The notes beneath the pieces are model-generated. The model made no database searches. It saw nothing but the letters and a program-made list of their open reading frames with translations, and was not told the DNA's origin. Below are positions 23,035-31,783 of a stretch of DNA of 64,000 nt, in pieces (position 1 is the first letter of the stretch; each line of letters begins with the position of its first letter). The stretch is taken from contig JAHDGJ010000002.1 in assembly GCA_020627705.1 (NCBI GenBank), positions 180,220-244,219 on the forward strand, read 5' to 3'. The stretch comes from Saprospiraceae bacterium (GTDB lineage Bacteria; Bacteroidota; Bacteroidia; Chitinophagales; Saprospiraceae). A program made the position numbers and the translations under genes.

Positions 23035-25689
23035 ATGGCAGATATTTTTAAAGAATTTAGTTTTACTGACGAGGACCGACCGAAACGCAGAAGGTGGAAG
23101 TGGATCTTGATTGCCCTTTGGGTTATGACCTTGAGTTTTTTCTTAGGCTTTCTATTTTTTATGCTTTCGCTTTCTAACGACGATATCCCAACCTTTCAAG
23201 AATTAGAAAACCCAACGTACGATTTGGCATCTGTCGTGTATGATGAAAATGGGACTTCGTTTGGAAAGTATTACATAGAAAACAGGGAAAATGTACCCTT
23301 CGAAGCGCTGTCGCCCCAACTTGTCGGAAGTTTGATTTCAACCGAGGATGCTCGATTTTATAACCATGCTGGGATAGACCTTAGGGCCTTATTTAGGGTA
23401 GGGTTTAAAACCATCCTATTAAGTGATGATGAATCTGGTGGGGGAAGTACCATTACACAACAATTGGCCAAACTACTATATAGTAGACCAAGATTAAGCG
23501 GTGGATTTTTGAAAAAAACCATGGGCTTGGTAAAGATTAAATTCAAAGAATGGATTATTTCGGCTAAGCTCGAAAAGAGCTATACCAAGGAAGAAATTCT
23601 TGCGATGTATCTAAATAAGTTTGAGTTTATTAATGGTGCTCATGGGATACAGGCAGCTGCAGAAACCTACTTCAATAAAAATCATGAGGAACTCAACGAC
23701 GAGGAGATCGCCACCTTGATTGGAATGCTTAAAAACCCCTCCTTGTATAATCCAAAACGGTTTCCGCAAAAAGCGAAAAATCGGCGAAATGCGGTTTTAA
23801 TGAGGATGGAGAGTGGAGGACTTATTTCGAAGTCAGCTTTGGATAGTCTCTCTCAGATAGAAATAGACATGTCCAACTTTAAACGAGAGACACAAAGCGA
23901 AGGTTTGGCTCCATATTTTCGATCCGAGTTGACCAAGTATTTGAGAAATCTTTTCAAAAGAGAAGGCATAGAAAAAGCAGAAGGTGGCGAATACAATATT
24001 TACAAAGACGGGCTCAAAATTTACACCACCATTGATCTAAATTATCAGAAGCTAGCCGAAGAGGCGTTGGTCGAGCACATGGAATGGAATCAAAAAAGGT
24101 ATTGGCGTGTTTGGAAGGGGATGAATCCTTGGACCTTTGAGGCGGATTCTTTGCAGTTGGAAATCAGAAAGGATATTTTGTCGAGAAGGGTCAAATCATC
24201 GGATCGATACCTTAATCTGAGAGATAAATACTTGTCGTCAATCTCTGATGAGATTAGGAGTGAATATAAAAACATTCCTTTATCTGATAATGTAATCAAG
24301 GCCTTATTAAGAATCGAAAATAAAAGAAGCAGTTTTAAAGCTCAAGTCAACGCCAAAAAACTCAAAGACGAACACGTATCTGATTATAAGGCCTTATTAA
24401 AAAACGAAAATCTGTGGAGTAATCTAAAAAAGGGTTTTACGGATTTGGAATCAGCCTTTGAGGATGAGTTTAAAAAATCGAAGGTTAAAATGATGGTCTT
24501 TGATTATAATGAAAACAAGGAGAAGGAGGTTGAGATGACGCCCTTCGATTCGGTAAAATACCACAACCAACATTTACAATCAGGATTGCTTGCAGTAGAA
24601 CCACAAACCGGTTATATCAAAGCATGGGTAGGAGGAGTAAACCACAAATACTTTAAATATGATCATGTAAATTCTCGCCGACAAGTAGGTTCAACAATTA
24701 AGCCTTTTGTTTATGCCACTGCAATTTCATTGCAAGGAATTTCTCCTTGTCAACAGTTTGAAGATATACAATATTCGATAGCGCCTGGTGATGGAAACTT
24801 TAACTTAAACGAACAATGGTCTCCTGCGAACGCTGACGAAAATTTCACAGGCAATATGTATAATCTTTGGCAGGGACTGCTCTATTCTAAAAATTCGATA
24901 ACCGTCAGGTTGATAAAAGAAATGGGCAATGTGGATGTAATTAGAGAATTATTGAATAATGCAGGTATTAGTAATACAGAACGCTATGACAATGGAAGAT
25001 TAGTTGTGCCAAGGGTTCCCTCTATTAGTCTAGGTGCGATGGATTTAAGTCTTGTCGAAATGACTGGTGCGTATACAGTGTTTGCAAATAATGGCAATTA
25101 TACCGAACCCATTTTTATTAAGCGTATCGAGGATAAAAATGGTAAAGTAATTTATACAGGTGTTCCTGAAACCAAACCGGCCCTGAATCCGATGTACAAT
25201 GCTGTAATGGTTGAAATGCTTAGAAACAATGTTGGATCTGGATTTGGAATGGGTTTAAAAACTCCTATAGGAGGAAAAACAGGTACCACCAATGATTATG
25301 CCGATGGATGGTTTATGGGCATTACCCCTGAACTGGTCATTGGCACTTGGGTAGGAGGTGACGACAAGTGGATTCGATTTTTGACCTTAGATGACGGACA
25401 GGGATTTGTTATGGCTCGACCAATAGTCCAAGAGTTTTTAAAGAAATTAGAAAAGGATACCCTAGCAACTTTTAATACTAATGCCAAATTCGCAAAACCG
25501 CCCCGAGGATTTTATGAGTTGGTAGATTGTGATAGGTACAAACAAATAAAACCTGAGGAAGAACAAGCACAAACGCTGGAAGAAAAAATTGAATTGGATC
25601 AGTTTGACGAGGATGAATTTGAGGAGGAGTTGTTGGAGGAATTTGAAGAAGAATTTGAAGAAGAGGAAGAAGAAGGTGGCGGTGGATAA
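23035..25689 (+). CDS. Class A penicillin-binding protein (PBP1A-type)
   Basis: An 884-residue bifunctional peptidoglycan synthase. One N-terminal helix (about 23-45) anchors it. The glycosyltransferase domain shows LISTEDARFYNHAGIDLRAL, SGGGSTITQQLAKLLY and ILAMYLNKFEFINGAHGIQAAAETYF. The transpeptidase domain carries the SxxK serine in RQVGSTIKPFVYAT, the SxN motif in YSKNSITVR and KTGTT in GGKTGTTNDYADGWFMG. A ~130-residue linker with many charged residues separates the domains. The C-terminus is unusual: ~50 residues almost wholly Glu/Asp, ending in four glycines. The next gene starts inside this end. Confidence 0.92.
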   Translation: MADIFKEFSFTDEDRPKRRRWKWILIALWVMTLSFFLGFLFFMLSLSNDDIPTFQELENPTYDLASVVYDENGTSFGKYYIENRENVPFEALSPQLVGSLISTEDARFYNHAGIDLRALFRVGFKTILLSDDESGGGSTITQQLAKLLYSRPRLSGGFLKKTMGLVKIKFKEWIISAKLEKSYTKEEILAMYLNKFEFINGAHGIQAAAETYFNKNHEELNDEEIATLIGMLKNPSLYNPKRFPQKAKNRRNAVLMRMESGGLISKSALDSLSQIEIDMSNFKRETQSEGLAPYFRSELTKYLRNLFKREGIEKAEGGEYNIYKDGLKIYTTIDLNYQKLAEEALVEHMEWNQKRYWRVWKGMNPWTFEADSLQLEIRKDILSRRVKSSDRYLNLRDKYLSSISDEIRSEYKNIPLSDNVIKALLRIENKRSSFKAQVNAKKLKDEHVSDYKALLKNENLWSNLKKGFTDLESAFEDEFKKSKVKMMVFDYNENKEKEVEMTPFDSVKYHNQHLQSGLLAVEPQTGYIKAWVGGVNHKYFKYDHVNSRRQVGSTIKPFVYATAISLQGISPCQQFEDIQYSIAPGDGNFNLNEQWSPANADENFTGNMYNLWQGLLYSKNSITVRLIKEMGNVDVIRELLNNAGISNTERYDNGRLVVPRVPSISLGAMDLSLVEMTGAYTVFANNGNYTEPIFIKRIEDKNGKVIYTGVPETKPALNPMYNAVMVEMLRNNVGSGFGMGLKTPIGGKTGTTNDYADGWFMGITPELVIGTWVGGDDKWIRFLTLDDGQGFVMARPIVQEFLKKLEKDTLATFNTNAKFAKPPRGFYELVDCDRYKQIKPEEEQAQTLEEKIELDQFDEDEFEEELLEEFEEEFEEEEEEGGGG

Positions 25690-26047
25690 AAAAATTGACT
25701 TAGAGGAAAGAACAGCAAAAATTTCTGCTGCTACAGCATACCTTACTTTAGCATTTAGCTTTTATTTTTTGAAGGTTTCTGACGTCAAAGAAGTAATAGA
25801 TTTTGTTCCTATTATCCTATCTGTCTTTCTTCTCATTCTAAACAACAGCATACGATTTTACAATCCCACACCTGCCAAATTAGCAGCGTTAATCACCATG
25901 GGTCTTATTTATTATGGAGTAGTGAAAGGAGTAGAATCCGAGTTGCTTATGCTCAGTTTTACTGCAATCATAATTTGTTTTTCAACTGCAAGCCTGTATT
26001 ATTTTGCCCTTTTGTTCAGGTCAAAAGTGAAAACAAAAAAGCACTAA
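25676..26047 (+). CDS. Small membrane protein overlapping the PBP gene
   Basis: A protein of ~122 residues with a short charged N-terminus (VDKKIDLEERTAKIS) and four hydrophobic segments (SAATAYLTLAFSFYFL, VIDFVPIILSVFLLIL, LAALITMGLIYYGVV, LMLSFTAIIICFSTASLYYFALLF). The frame extends back to 25589, but that part is antiphase with the acidic PBP tail. GTG codons at 25676 or 25682 are the likely starts, overlapping the PBP stop by 14 or 8 nt. This suggests translational coupling to the PBP gene. No known family is recognised. Confidence 0.6.
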   Translation: MAVDKKIDLEERTAKISAATAYLTLAFSFYFLKVSDVKEVIDFVPIILSVFLLILNNSIRFYNPTPAKLAALITMGLIYYGVVKGVESELLMLSFTAIIICFSTASLYYFALLFRSKVKTKKH

Positions 26048-26052
26048 ACCCT

Positions 26053-26499
26053 TTAAAACCATTCAGCACCTAATCCCCTAAATGGCCATGGAATTCCTGC
26101 TAGTATGAGGACTAAAGCTATTCCAAAAAATATGCTTATTGCTTTATGCTTGGCACTAACTGTTTGAGCTTTTTTACATCTTGAATAACCAACGGTAATA
26201 AGAATTACGGCCAAAATCATCAAAGTAGTGTGCTCTACAGCATAAAAACGCGCAATGGAATCCTTCATTACTTCACCACTTATTTTATATCTGCCAGTAA
26301 TAAAAAACAACGCCATTCCAATCAAAAACTGTAAATGAGTAAAACTCATTGTAAACATGTAGGTTTTTAGATCCGAGGATGAAAAATTGTCTGAGGATCT
26401 TTTCGTTAGGCTTGTGTAAATAGAGACCAATAACAAAATTAGAAGCAAATACCTCAATCCAGAATGGGCATGTGTTAAAATATTTTGTAAAGTTTCCAT
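26053..26499 (-). CDS. Four-helix membrane protein, cytochrome b-like family
   Basis: A 148-residue integral membrane protein. Four hydrophobic helices can be seen: LRYLLLILLLVSIYTSL, FTHLQFLIGMALFFITG, EHTTLMILAVILITVGY and ISIFFGIALVLILAGIP. Histidines lie at the membrane edges (THAHSG, FTHLQ, VEHTT), a pattern that in Bacteroidota has led to the label cytochrome b-like; heme binding is not shown. It follows the secreted hydrolase gene by 2 nt on the same strand. Confidence 0.6.
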   Translation of the reverse strand: METLQNILTHAHSGLRYLLLILLLVSIYTSLTKRSSDNFSSSDLKTYMFTMSFTHLQFLIGMALFFITGRYKISGEVMKDSIARFYAVEHTTLMILAVILITVGYSRCKKAQTVSAKHKAISIFFGIALVLILAGIPWPFRGLGAEWF

Positions 26500-26501
26500 A
26501 A

Positions 26502-27959
26502 TTATAATTTCATTAGTCTGGTGACACCTCTATACGATGGCGAATAAATTTCGACTACATAGATACCAGTTTCTAAATCAACAATACTAATTTCTTGACG
26601 ATAAGTATTGATTTTTTCTTGTTTCACAATTTTGCCATTGATGTCAATTATTTGAATTCTGGTGTTGTCTAAGGACAGATCTGAATCCAAATTAATTGCC
26701 ATATATTCACTAGCAGGATTCGGAGCAATACCAATTTGATCTTGATCTAAAACATTGGTTACGTTAGATGTTATGCCCTTGAGGATATAAGTAAATTGGA
26801 TTGCGGCATTTACGGCAGGAAAAACACATCCACCATGATCTTCAGGATTGCTGGGTGTATCAAGTCGTGTAGCTTCGGTTAAGGTAGCCCCATTACTATT
26901 CATGACTTCTTCAGCCAAAATCGAGTTTTGGTAAGAGACTTGATCGTCTCCTACACAATAATACATTCTATTAAATGCGGTAGGGGTCCAATCATAAACA
27001 TCATTATCGGCCAAAGCCATGGAGAGTGGGTGCGATGGATCTGTTTTGATATTATTGAGCGTACTATCCTGCATCATTAAGGCAGGGATAGATGCTCCTT
27101 CCAGTTCGATCAATTTATTGATTAAAGCTGTATTGAGTTCAAACAAATCATATTCCTCTGATACAAACTTGTTTATTTCTATTACATACTCTGGTTTAAA
27201 AATATCTTCAAGTTCGAGGTCTTGCAGAAGTGCAGGATAGGCAGCCTTATATGACAAGGCCACATTCGGAAGATAGGCTACAAAGAAATATTCGGTATCC
27301 CCTAAAGTAGAATCTACCATTTTTTCAGAGATGCTGTAAGGACCTGACATTGGCAAAGAAGCGATAATATTAAACTCATCTGGTTGATTAAGTTGCAACT
27401 CTCTATGTACTGCCATAGCTCCATGTCCACCTTGACTGTAGCCTGTTATAAAAAGTCTGTTGTTATAGGTGCTTTCGATTTGAGTTAAACCGTAATCTCT
27501 AACTGCTTTCATCATATCAATGGCAGCAGAAGCTTCAGAATCTGCATGCACATAAGGATGAAAACCTCTGGATGAAAGAACACCTAAATAATCTGGAGCA
27601 ACGACAATAAATCCAAAGCTTCCGTAAATCCTAGTAAGGGTAACATCACCAAGTGCCAAATTTGACATCCCGGTATATCGATCGGGTCCTGTACCATGTT
27701 GGTAACATAACATAGGGTATTGCAAGGCCCTATCTTTTGGAACGATGAGCAAGCCGGACGCGGTGTCTTGCGCAGCATACAGATCTGTTGTAGTATAGAG
27801 GACTCGATATAATTCAATATCGTATTCACTTGGGACCCCATATTCGTTTTCTAGTGCCTGGGCTGATTGCTCTTCGATAAATTCGATAGAAACCAATTCT
27901 TGGGCTTGTAATAATCCAGCGAAAACGAAAAGGACGAAAAGAGGTATTGATTTAGTCAT
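26502..27959 (-). CDS. Secreted alpha/beta hydrolase with T9SS sorting domain
   Basis: A 485-residue exported hydrolase of the secretory lipase/prolyl-oligopeptidase-like group. The signal peptide ends near LLQAQ. The oxyanion region is CYQHGTGPDRYTG and the nucleophile elbow ITGYSQGGHGAM (Ser175). DHGGCVFPA near residue 370 likely contains the catalytic His. From about residue 412 the protein has a T9SS type A domain (IGIAPNPASEYMAI, LETGIYVVEIYSPS, ending TRLMKL). It probably cleaves an ester outside the cell. The substrate is unknown. It is divergent from the HEAT-cyclophilin gene. Confidence 0.85.
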   Translation of the reverse strand: MTKSIPLFVLFVFAGLLQAQELVSIEFIEEQSAQALENEYGVPSEYDIELYRVLYTTTDLYAAQDTASGLLIVPKDRALQYPMLCYQHGTGPDRYTGMSNLALGDVTLTRIYGSFGFIVVAPDYLGVLSSRGFHPYVHADSEASAAIDMMKAVRDYGLTQIESTYNNRLFITGYSQGGHGAMAVHRELQLNQPDEFNIIASLPMSGPYSISEKMVDSTLGDTEYFFVAYLPNVALSYKAAYPALLQDLELEDIFKPEYVIEINKFVSEEYDLFELNTALINKLIELEGASIPALMMQDSTLNNIKTDPSHPLSMALADNDVYDWTPTAFNRMYYCVGDDQVSYQNSILAEEVMNSNGATLTEATRLDTPSNPEDHGGCVFPAVNAAIQFTYILKGITSNVTNVLDQDQIGIAPNPASEYMAINLDSDLSLDNTRIQIIDINGKIVKQEKINTYRQEISIVDLETGIYVVEIYSPSYRGVTRLMKL

Positions 27960-28024
27960 GCTTCTTATAACAATAATTAGAATTGAAAGTTATTCAATAT
28001 AATTTAATTCAAGAGTAGAATATA

Positions 28025-28032
28025 TATTTTTG
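28025..28032 (+). promoter_or_regulatory. -7 promoter motif of the HEAT-cyclophilin gene
   Basis: TATTTTTG is an exact TAnnTTTG match, 21 nt before ATG 28054. No good TTTG lies at the usual upstream distance. Its position argues against using the TTG at 28030 as a start codon. Confidence 0.4.
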
Positions 28033-28053
28033 CACTCTTTGGCTCAAAATAAT

Positions 28054-30069
28054 ATGATCTCAACTTCAAGTTTTCTTAAACAGTGTTTAATACTAAGTTT
28101 TTTTTGGATAGCTTTTTATTCGTGCGTTCCGGCTTTTGATAAGAGCAGCGAAAATGTGGATATAGATTTAAGCAATCCAGAGGTTCAATATTTAATTGAT
28201 GTCCAGGACAAGCAATTGCTAGACAGTCTTTTGTTTTTCATGAATGATGAAAACTCAACCAAAGCTTATTTGTCTACTCGAGCCTTTGCTTCTTTTCAAG
28301 AGAATGATGCCCTTGATTCTTTGATCTCGCAATTGAATCATCCCAATTTAAAAATTCGTTCCATGGCGGCATATAGTTTGGGACAGTTGGACAATAGTGA
28401 TGCTCAAGATGCTTTGACCGCAGCGTTTAGAAACAAAGACACGCTGGATATCAATAACAGTTTTAATGCTAACATTCTAGAAGCAATTGGTAAAATAGGA
28501 ACGCCAAAAATGTTAAATGCTTTAGCGACCATTACAACCTATAGAAAATCAGACGAACAACTCTTACTTGGTCAAGCACGAGGGATTTATCGATTTGCGT
28601 ACAGAGGCGAAACAAGTCCTTCAGCGACCAAGAGAATGGTTGATTTTATTTCCGATTCTGGATTCCCTTCGGAAGTCAGGTTATTGGCTGCGCATTATTT
28701 GGCAAGAGCAAAAGACATTGATTTAGAGCCCTTTCAGTTTCAACTGGTCAAACATTTTACTTCGGATCCAGATCCATTTATTCGAATGGCGATTGCTAAG
28801 GCATTGGGTAAAACACAAAACAACGAAATTCACAGCTATCTTATAAATCAGCTTGATCTCGAAAAAGACTACAGAGTTTTAATCAACATCATCAAAGCAT
28901 TGGAGAGCTATCCATACATTCAATCGGTAGACAGGATACTTAAAATAATTGGAGATAAAAATCCACATGTAGCTCAAAGTGCTGTATCATTTCTAATAAG
29001 AAATGGGAATTCTTCTGACGCTACATTTTACAAAACATTGGTGAATGATTCGTTAAGCCATAAAGTTAATGCCTTGCTTTATGAGGCTGTTTTAAAAAAT
29101 TTGCCTCATTACTATGTCAATACTCGCAGTAAAATAAAAACAGAAATATTAGAAAAGGTAAAAGACCTTGACCCTTACGATGGAGCATCCTATATCAGAG
29201 CATTGGGAGATGAGCCTAATGCTTATATCGAATTAAATAAATTGATTGAAGACGATAATGAAGCAATTGTCCATACCACTGCAATGGAAGCCCTTTATGG
29301 TATTTTAAAGAGCAAGCATTTTATTCCGACGCACAAATCTAGACATTTATTTAAGCGTAAAGAGATTGCAGATATTATTCTAAATATTACGAAGAAAGGA
29401 GATTTAGGGTTGTTGGCCATCATTGGGGATATGATCATTGATGAACAAACCAAATTGGCAGATATTATTTCGGAGACAAGTTATTTGATTGAAGCAAGAA
29501 ATAAATTGGAACTGCCCCGAGAAAAAGAAACCTACGATAAACTTCAAAAGGCAATTTCAATTTTAAAAGGTGAAGAATTTCAAGAGAAGGGTTTGGCATA
29601 CAATCATCCGATAGAATGGAGTGTGTTGGAAGGGATAACAGACACGAGTCAATTTGTTTTTAAAACTTCCAGAGGGAATATTTCATTTTCTCCATTTGTA
29701 AAGGAAGCTCCGGGATCTGTTGCAAATTTTTTGAACTTGTCTTTGTCAAATTTTTATGATAATAAAAACTTTCATAGAGTTGTTCCAAATTTTGTGATTC
29801 AAGGCGGCTGTCCAAGAGGAGATGGATATGGAAGTTTGGATTATAGTATACGAGCAGAATTTTCACCTGTATATTACAATGATGAAGGGTATGTAGGGAT
29901 GGCCTCTGCCGGTCCTCATACAGAAGGGACGCAATTTTTTATAACACATTCTCCAACGCCCCATTTGGATGGCAGATATACCATCTTTGGAAAAGTAAAC
30001 GATGGTATGGATATCGTCCATCAGATCCAGCCTGGAGATAAAATTCTTGATGTAATAATTTCAAAATAA
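28054..30069 (+). CDS. Lipoprotein with HEAT repeats and cyclophilin-type peptidyl-prolyl isomerase domain
   Basis: A 671-residue envelope protein. The signal sequence MISTSSFLKQCLILSFFWIAFYSC ends in a lipobox-like SC, suggesting a lipid anchor. Residues ~60-470 are HEAT/PBS-type helical repeats (for example NLKIRSMAAYSLGQLDNSDAQDALTAAF and DPFIRMAIAKALGKTQNNEIHSYL). The last ~135 residues are a cyclophilin domain with NFHRVVPNFVIQGGCPRGDG, SAGPHTEGTQFFITHSPTPHLDGRYTIFGKV. It would assist folding of proline-containing envelope proteins, with the HEAT scaffold choosing clients. gcvT overlaps the stop by 1 nt. Confidence 0.87.
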   Translation: MISTSSFLKQCLILSFFWIAFYSCVPAFDKSSENVDIDLSNPEVQYLIDVQDKQLLDSLLFFMNDENSTKAYLSTRAFASFQENDALDSLISQLNHPNLKIRSMAAYSLGQLDNSDAQDALTAAFRNKDTLDINNSFNANILEAIGKIGTPKMLNALATITTYRKSDEQLLLGQARGIYRFAYRGETSPSATKRMVDFISDSGFPSEVRLLAAHYLARAKDIDLEPFQFQLVKHFTSDPDPFIRMAIAKALGKTQNNEIHSYLINQLDLEKDYRVLINIIKALESYPYIQSVDRILKIIGDKNPHVAQSAVSFLIRNGNSSDATFYKTLVNDSLSHKVNALLYEAVLKNLPHYYVNTRSKIKTEILEKVKDLDPYDGASYIRALGDEPNAYIELNKLIEDDNEAIVHTTAMEALYGILKSKHFIPTHKSRHLFKRKEIADIILNITKKGDLGLLAIIGDMIIDEQTKLADIISETSYLIEARNKLELPREKETYDKLQKAISILKGEEFQEKGLAYNHPIEWSVLEGITDTSQFVFKTSRGNISFSPFVKEAPGSVANFLNLSLSNFYDNKNFHRVVPNFVIQGGCPRGDGYGSLDYSIRAEFSPVYYNDEGYVGMASAGPHTEGTQFFITHSPTPHLDGRYTIFGKVNDGMDIVHQIQPGDKILDVIISK

Positions 30070-31172
30070 TGCAACGTACTCCTTTATTTCAAAAGCATGT
30101 TGATCTTGGCGCCCGTATGGTAGATTTTGCAGGGTTCGAGATGCCAGTCTATTATTCAAGCATAAGAGAAGAGCATTTGGCCGTAAGAAAAGCTTGTGGA
30201 ATTTTTGATGTTTCGCACATGGGCGAATTTATAGTCAAAGGTAAGGAGGCATTTGATTTGGTTCAATCCATAACCAGCAATGATGTTTCGAAGCTCGAAA
30301 TAGGGGATGCGCAATACTCTTGCTTGCCCAATGATACCGGTGGAATAGTTGATGATTTATTGGTGTATCGATTAGACGAAAATCAATGCAGCGAAGGAGA
30401 ACAAGCATTTATGCTGGTGGTAAATGGAGCAAATATTGTAAAGGATTGGAATTGGATTTTGGCTAAAAACACCTTTGACACAAGATTGATAAATATATCA
30501 GATCAAACGGGATTGTTGGCAGTTCAGGGTCCCGAGACTTTAAACAACTTACAACAACTTACCGAGGTAAACTTATCTTCAATTCCATATTACAAATTTG
30601 TTAAAGGAACTTTTGCCGGTGTCGAAAATGTGATTATTTCGGCTACTGGGTATACAGGCTCAGGTGGGGTAGAGTTGTATGTTGCTGAGGACAAAGTGGG
30701 CCAGGTGTGGGATGCCATTTTGGGATTGTCGAATACGATCGTTCCAGTAGGACTTGGAGCAAGAGATACCTTGAGATTAGAAATGGGTTTTTGTCTTTAT
30801 GGAAACGATATAACCGATCAAACTTCTCCGCTGGAAGCTGGATTGGGTTGGATTACCAAATTGAAAAACACCCCAAGCTTTTCTTCAAAAGAAATTTTGC
30901 TTGAACAGAAAAAGAGAGGACTTAAAAATAGACTTGTTGGCTTTAAAGTTGACGACCGAAGAGTACCGAGGAACGGCTACGCTATTTTTGATGAAGAAAT
31001 GAATCAAATTGGTGAAGTAACTTCAGGAACATTAAGTCCGAACTTAGAAATTCCTATCGGGATGGGTTATGTAAATAAAGTGTTTAGAAAGACTGGAACC
31101 AAACTAAAGATTCAAGCTGGGAAACGAATACTCCATGCTGAAGTGTGCAAAGTACCTTTTATAGAAATTTAG
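30069..31172 (+). CDS. gcvT: Glycine cleavage system aminomethyltransferase (T protein)
   Basis: A 367-residue enzyme that releases ammonia from aminomethyl-lipoyl-H protein and transfers the methylene group to tetrahydrofolate. Seen: LGARMVDFAGFEMPVYYSSIREEHLAVRKACGIFDVSHMGEF, the conserved QYSCLPNDTGGIVDDLLVYR, ATGYTGSGGVELYV, GARDTLRLEMGFCLYGNDI and TSPLEAGLGW. Length is normal. The ATG overlaps the stop of the preceding gene (TAATG). H and P protein genes are not in the window. Confidence 0.94.
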   Translation: MQRTPLFQKHVDLGARMVDFAGFEMPVYYSSIREEHLAVRKACGIFDVSHMGEFIVKGKEAFDLVQSITSNDVSKLEIGDAQYSCLPNDTGGIVDDLLVYRLDENQCSEGEQAFMLVVNGANIVKDWNWILAKNTFDTRLINISDQTGLLAVQGPETLNNLQQLTEVNLSSIPYYKFVKGTFAGVENVIISATGYTGSGGVELYVAEDKVGQVWDAILGLSNTIVPVGLGARDTLRLEMGFCLYGNDITDQTSPLEAGLGWITKLKNTPSFSSKEILLEQKKRGLKNRLVGFKVDDRRVPRNGYAIFDEEMNQIGEVTSGTLSPNLEIPIGMGYVNKVFRKTGTKLKIQAGKRILHAEVCKVPFIEI

Positions 31173-31234
31173 TTTTAACAATTATTTTAAAACATTTCTA
31201 GACCTCATGCATTCTAAGTTTAAGTTTACGTAAC

Positions 31235-31735
31235 ATGGAATACAACAATGCAAGAGATAAATTTATTTCCAGCTGGGGAGAATTCGCAGTAAACTGGGGC
31301 ATTACAAAGACAATGGGCCAAATTCATGCCTTGCTTTTATTAGCTCCAAGGGCCATGTGTGCGGATGAAGTAATGCAAGATTTAGAAGTTTCTAGAGGAA
31401 ATGCAAACATGAATATCAAGGCATTGGTTGATTGGGGATTAATTCACAAGGTTCAAGTAAAAGGTGATCGCAAGGATTACTATATCGCCGACAAAGATTT
31501 TTGGTCCATATTCAAAAAAATAATTGTTCAACGTAAACGTAAGGAGCTGGATCCTATGGTCTCTTTAATGCAAGAACTTTCGCATGTTGATGGCGTTTGC
31601 AACGAATCAAAAGAGTTTTGTAAAATTGTTCAAGAACTTTCACTTTTCTCTGGTCGAGCTGATGCAGCTCTGAGTAATATGATCGAATCCAAAAACAATT
31701 GGCTTTTAGGTGCTTACATGAAAATGGTAAGATAG
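31235..31735 (+). CDS. GbsR/MarR-family transcriptional regulator
   Basis: A 166-residue winged-helix regulator of the GbsR type. Features are FISSWGEFAVNWGITKTMGQIHALLLLAPRAMCADEVMQDLEVSRGNANMNIKALVDWGLIHKV for the DNA-binding part, and a C-terminal dimerisation helix. GbsR members often respond to choline or osmolytes. In Bacteroidota the ligand is usually unknown. It stands alone between gcvT and DUF1015, with 62 and 48 nt of flanking sequence. Confidence 0.82.
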   Translation: MEYNNARDKFISSWGEFAVNWGITKTMGQIHALLLLAPRAMCADEVMQDLEVSRGNANMNIKALVDWGLIHKVQVKGDRKDYYIADKDFWSIFKKIIVQRKRKELDPMVSLMQELSHVDGVCNESKEFCKIVQELSLFSGRADAALSNMIESKNNWLLGAYMKMVR

Positions 31736-31736
31736 A

Positions 31737-31767
31737 TTGGTTTTTGGCACTTTTTTCGCCACTTTTG
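31737..31767 (+). promoter_or_regulatory. Possible promoter of the DUF1015-amidohydrolase pair
   Basis: TTG at 31737-31739, 20-nt spacer, then CACTTTTG at 31760-31767, one mismatch from TAnnTTTG. The ATG follows 16 nt later at 31784. Confidence 0.35.
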
Positions 31768-31783
31768 AGCGAGACCGATTCGT

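Noticed and set aside
25589-25675. Upstream extension of the small membrane protein gene
   Set aside because: It is the out-of-phase reading of the acidic PBP tail and gives an implausible Lys/Arg-rich start.
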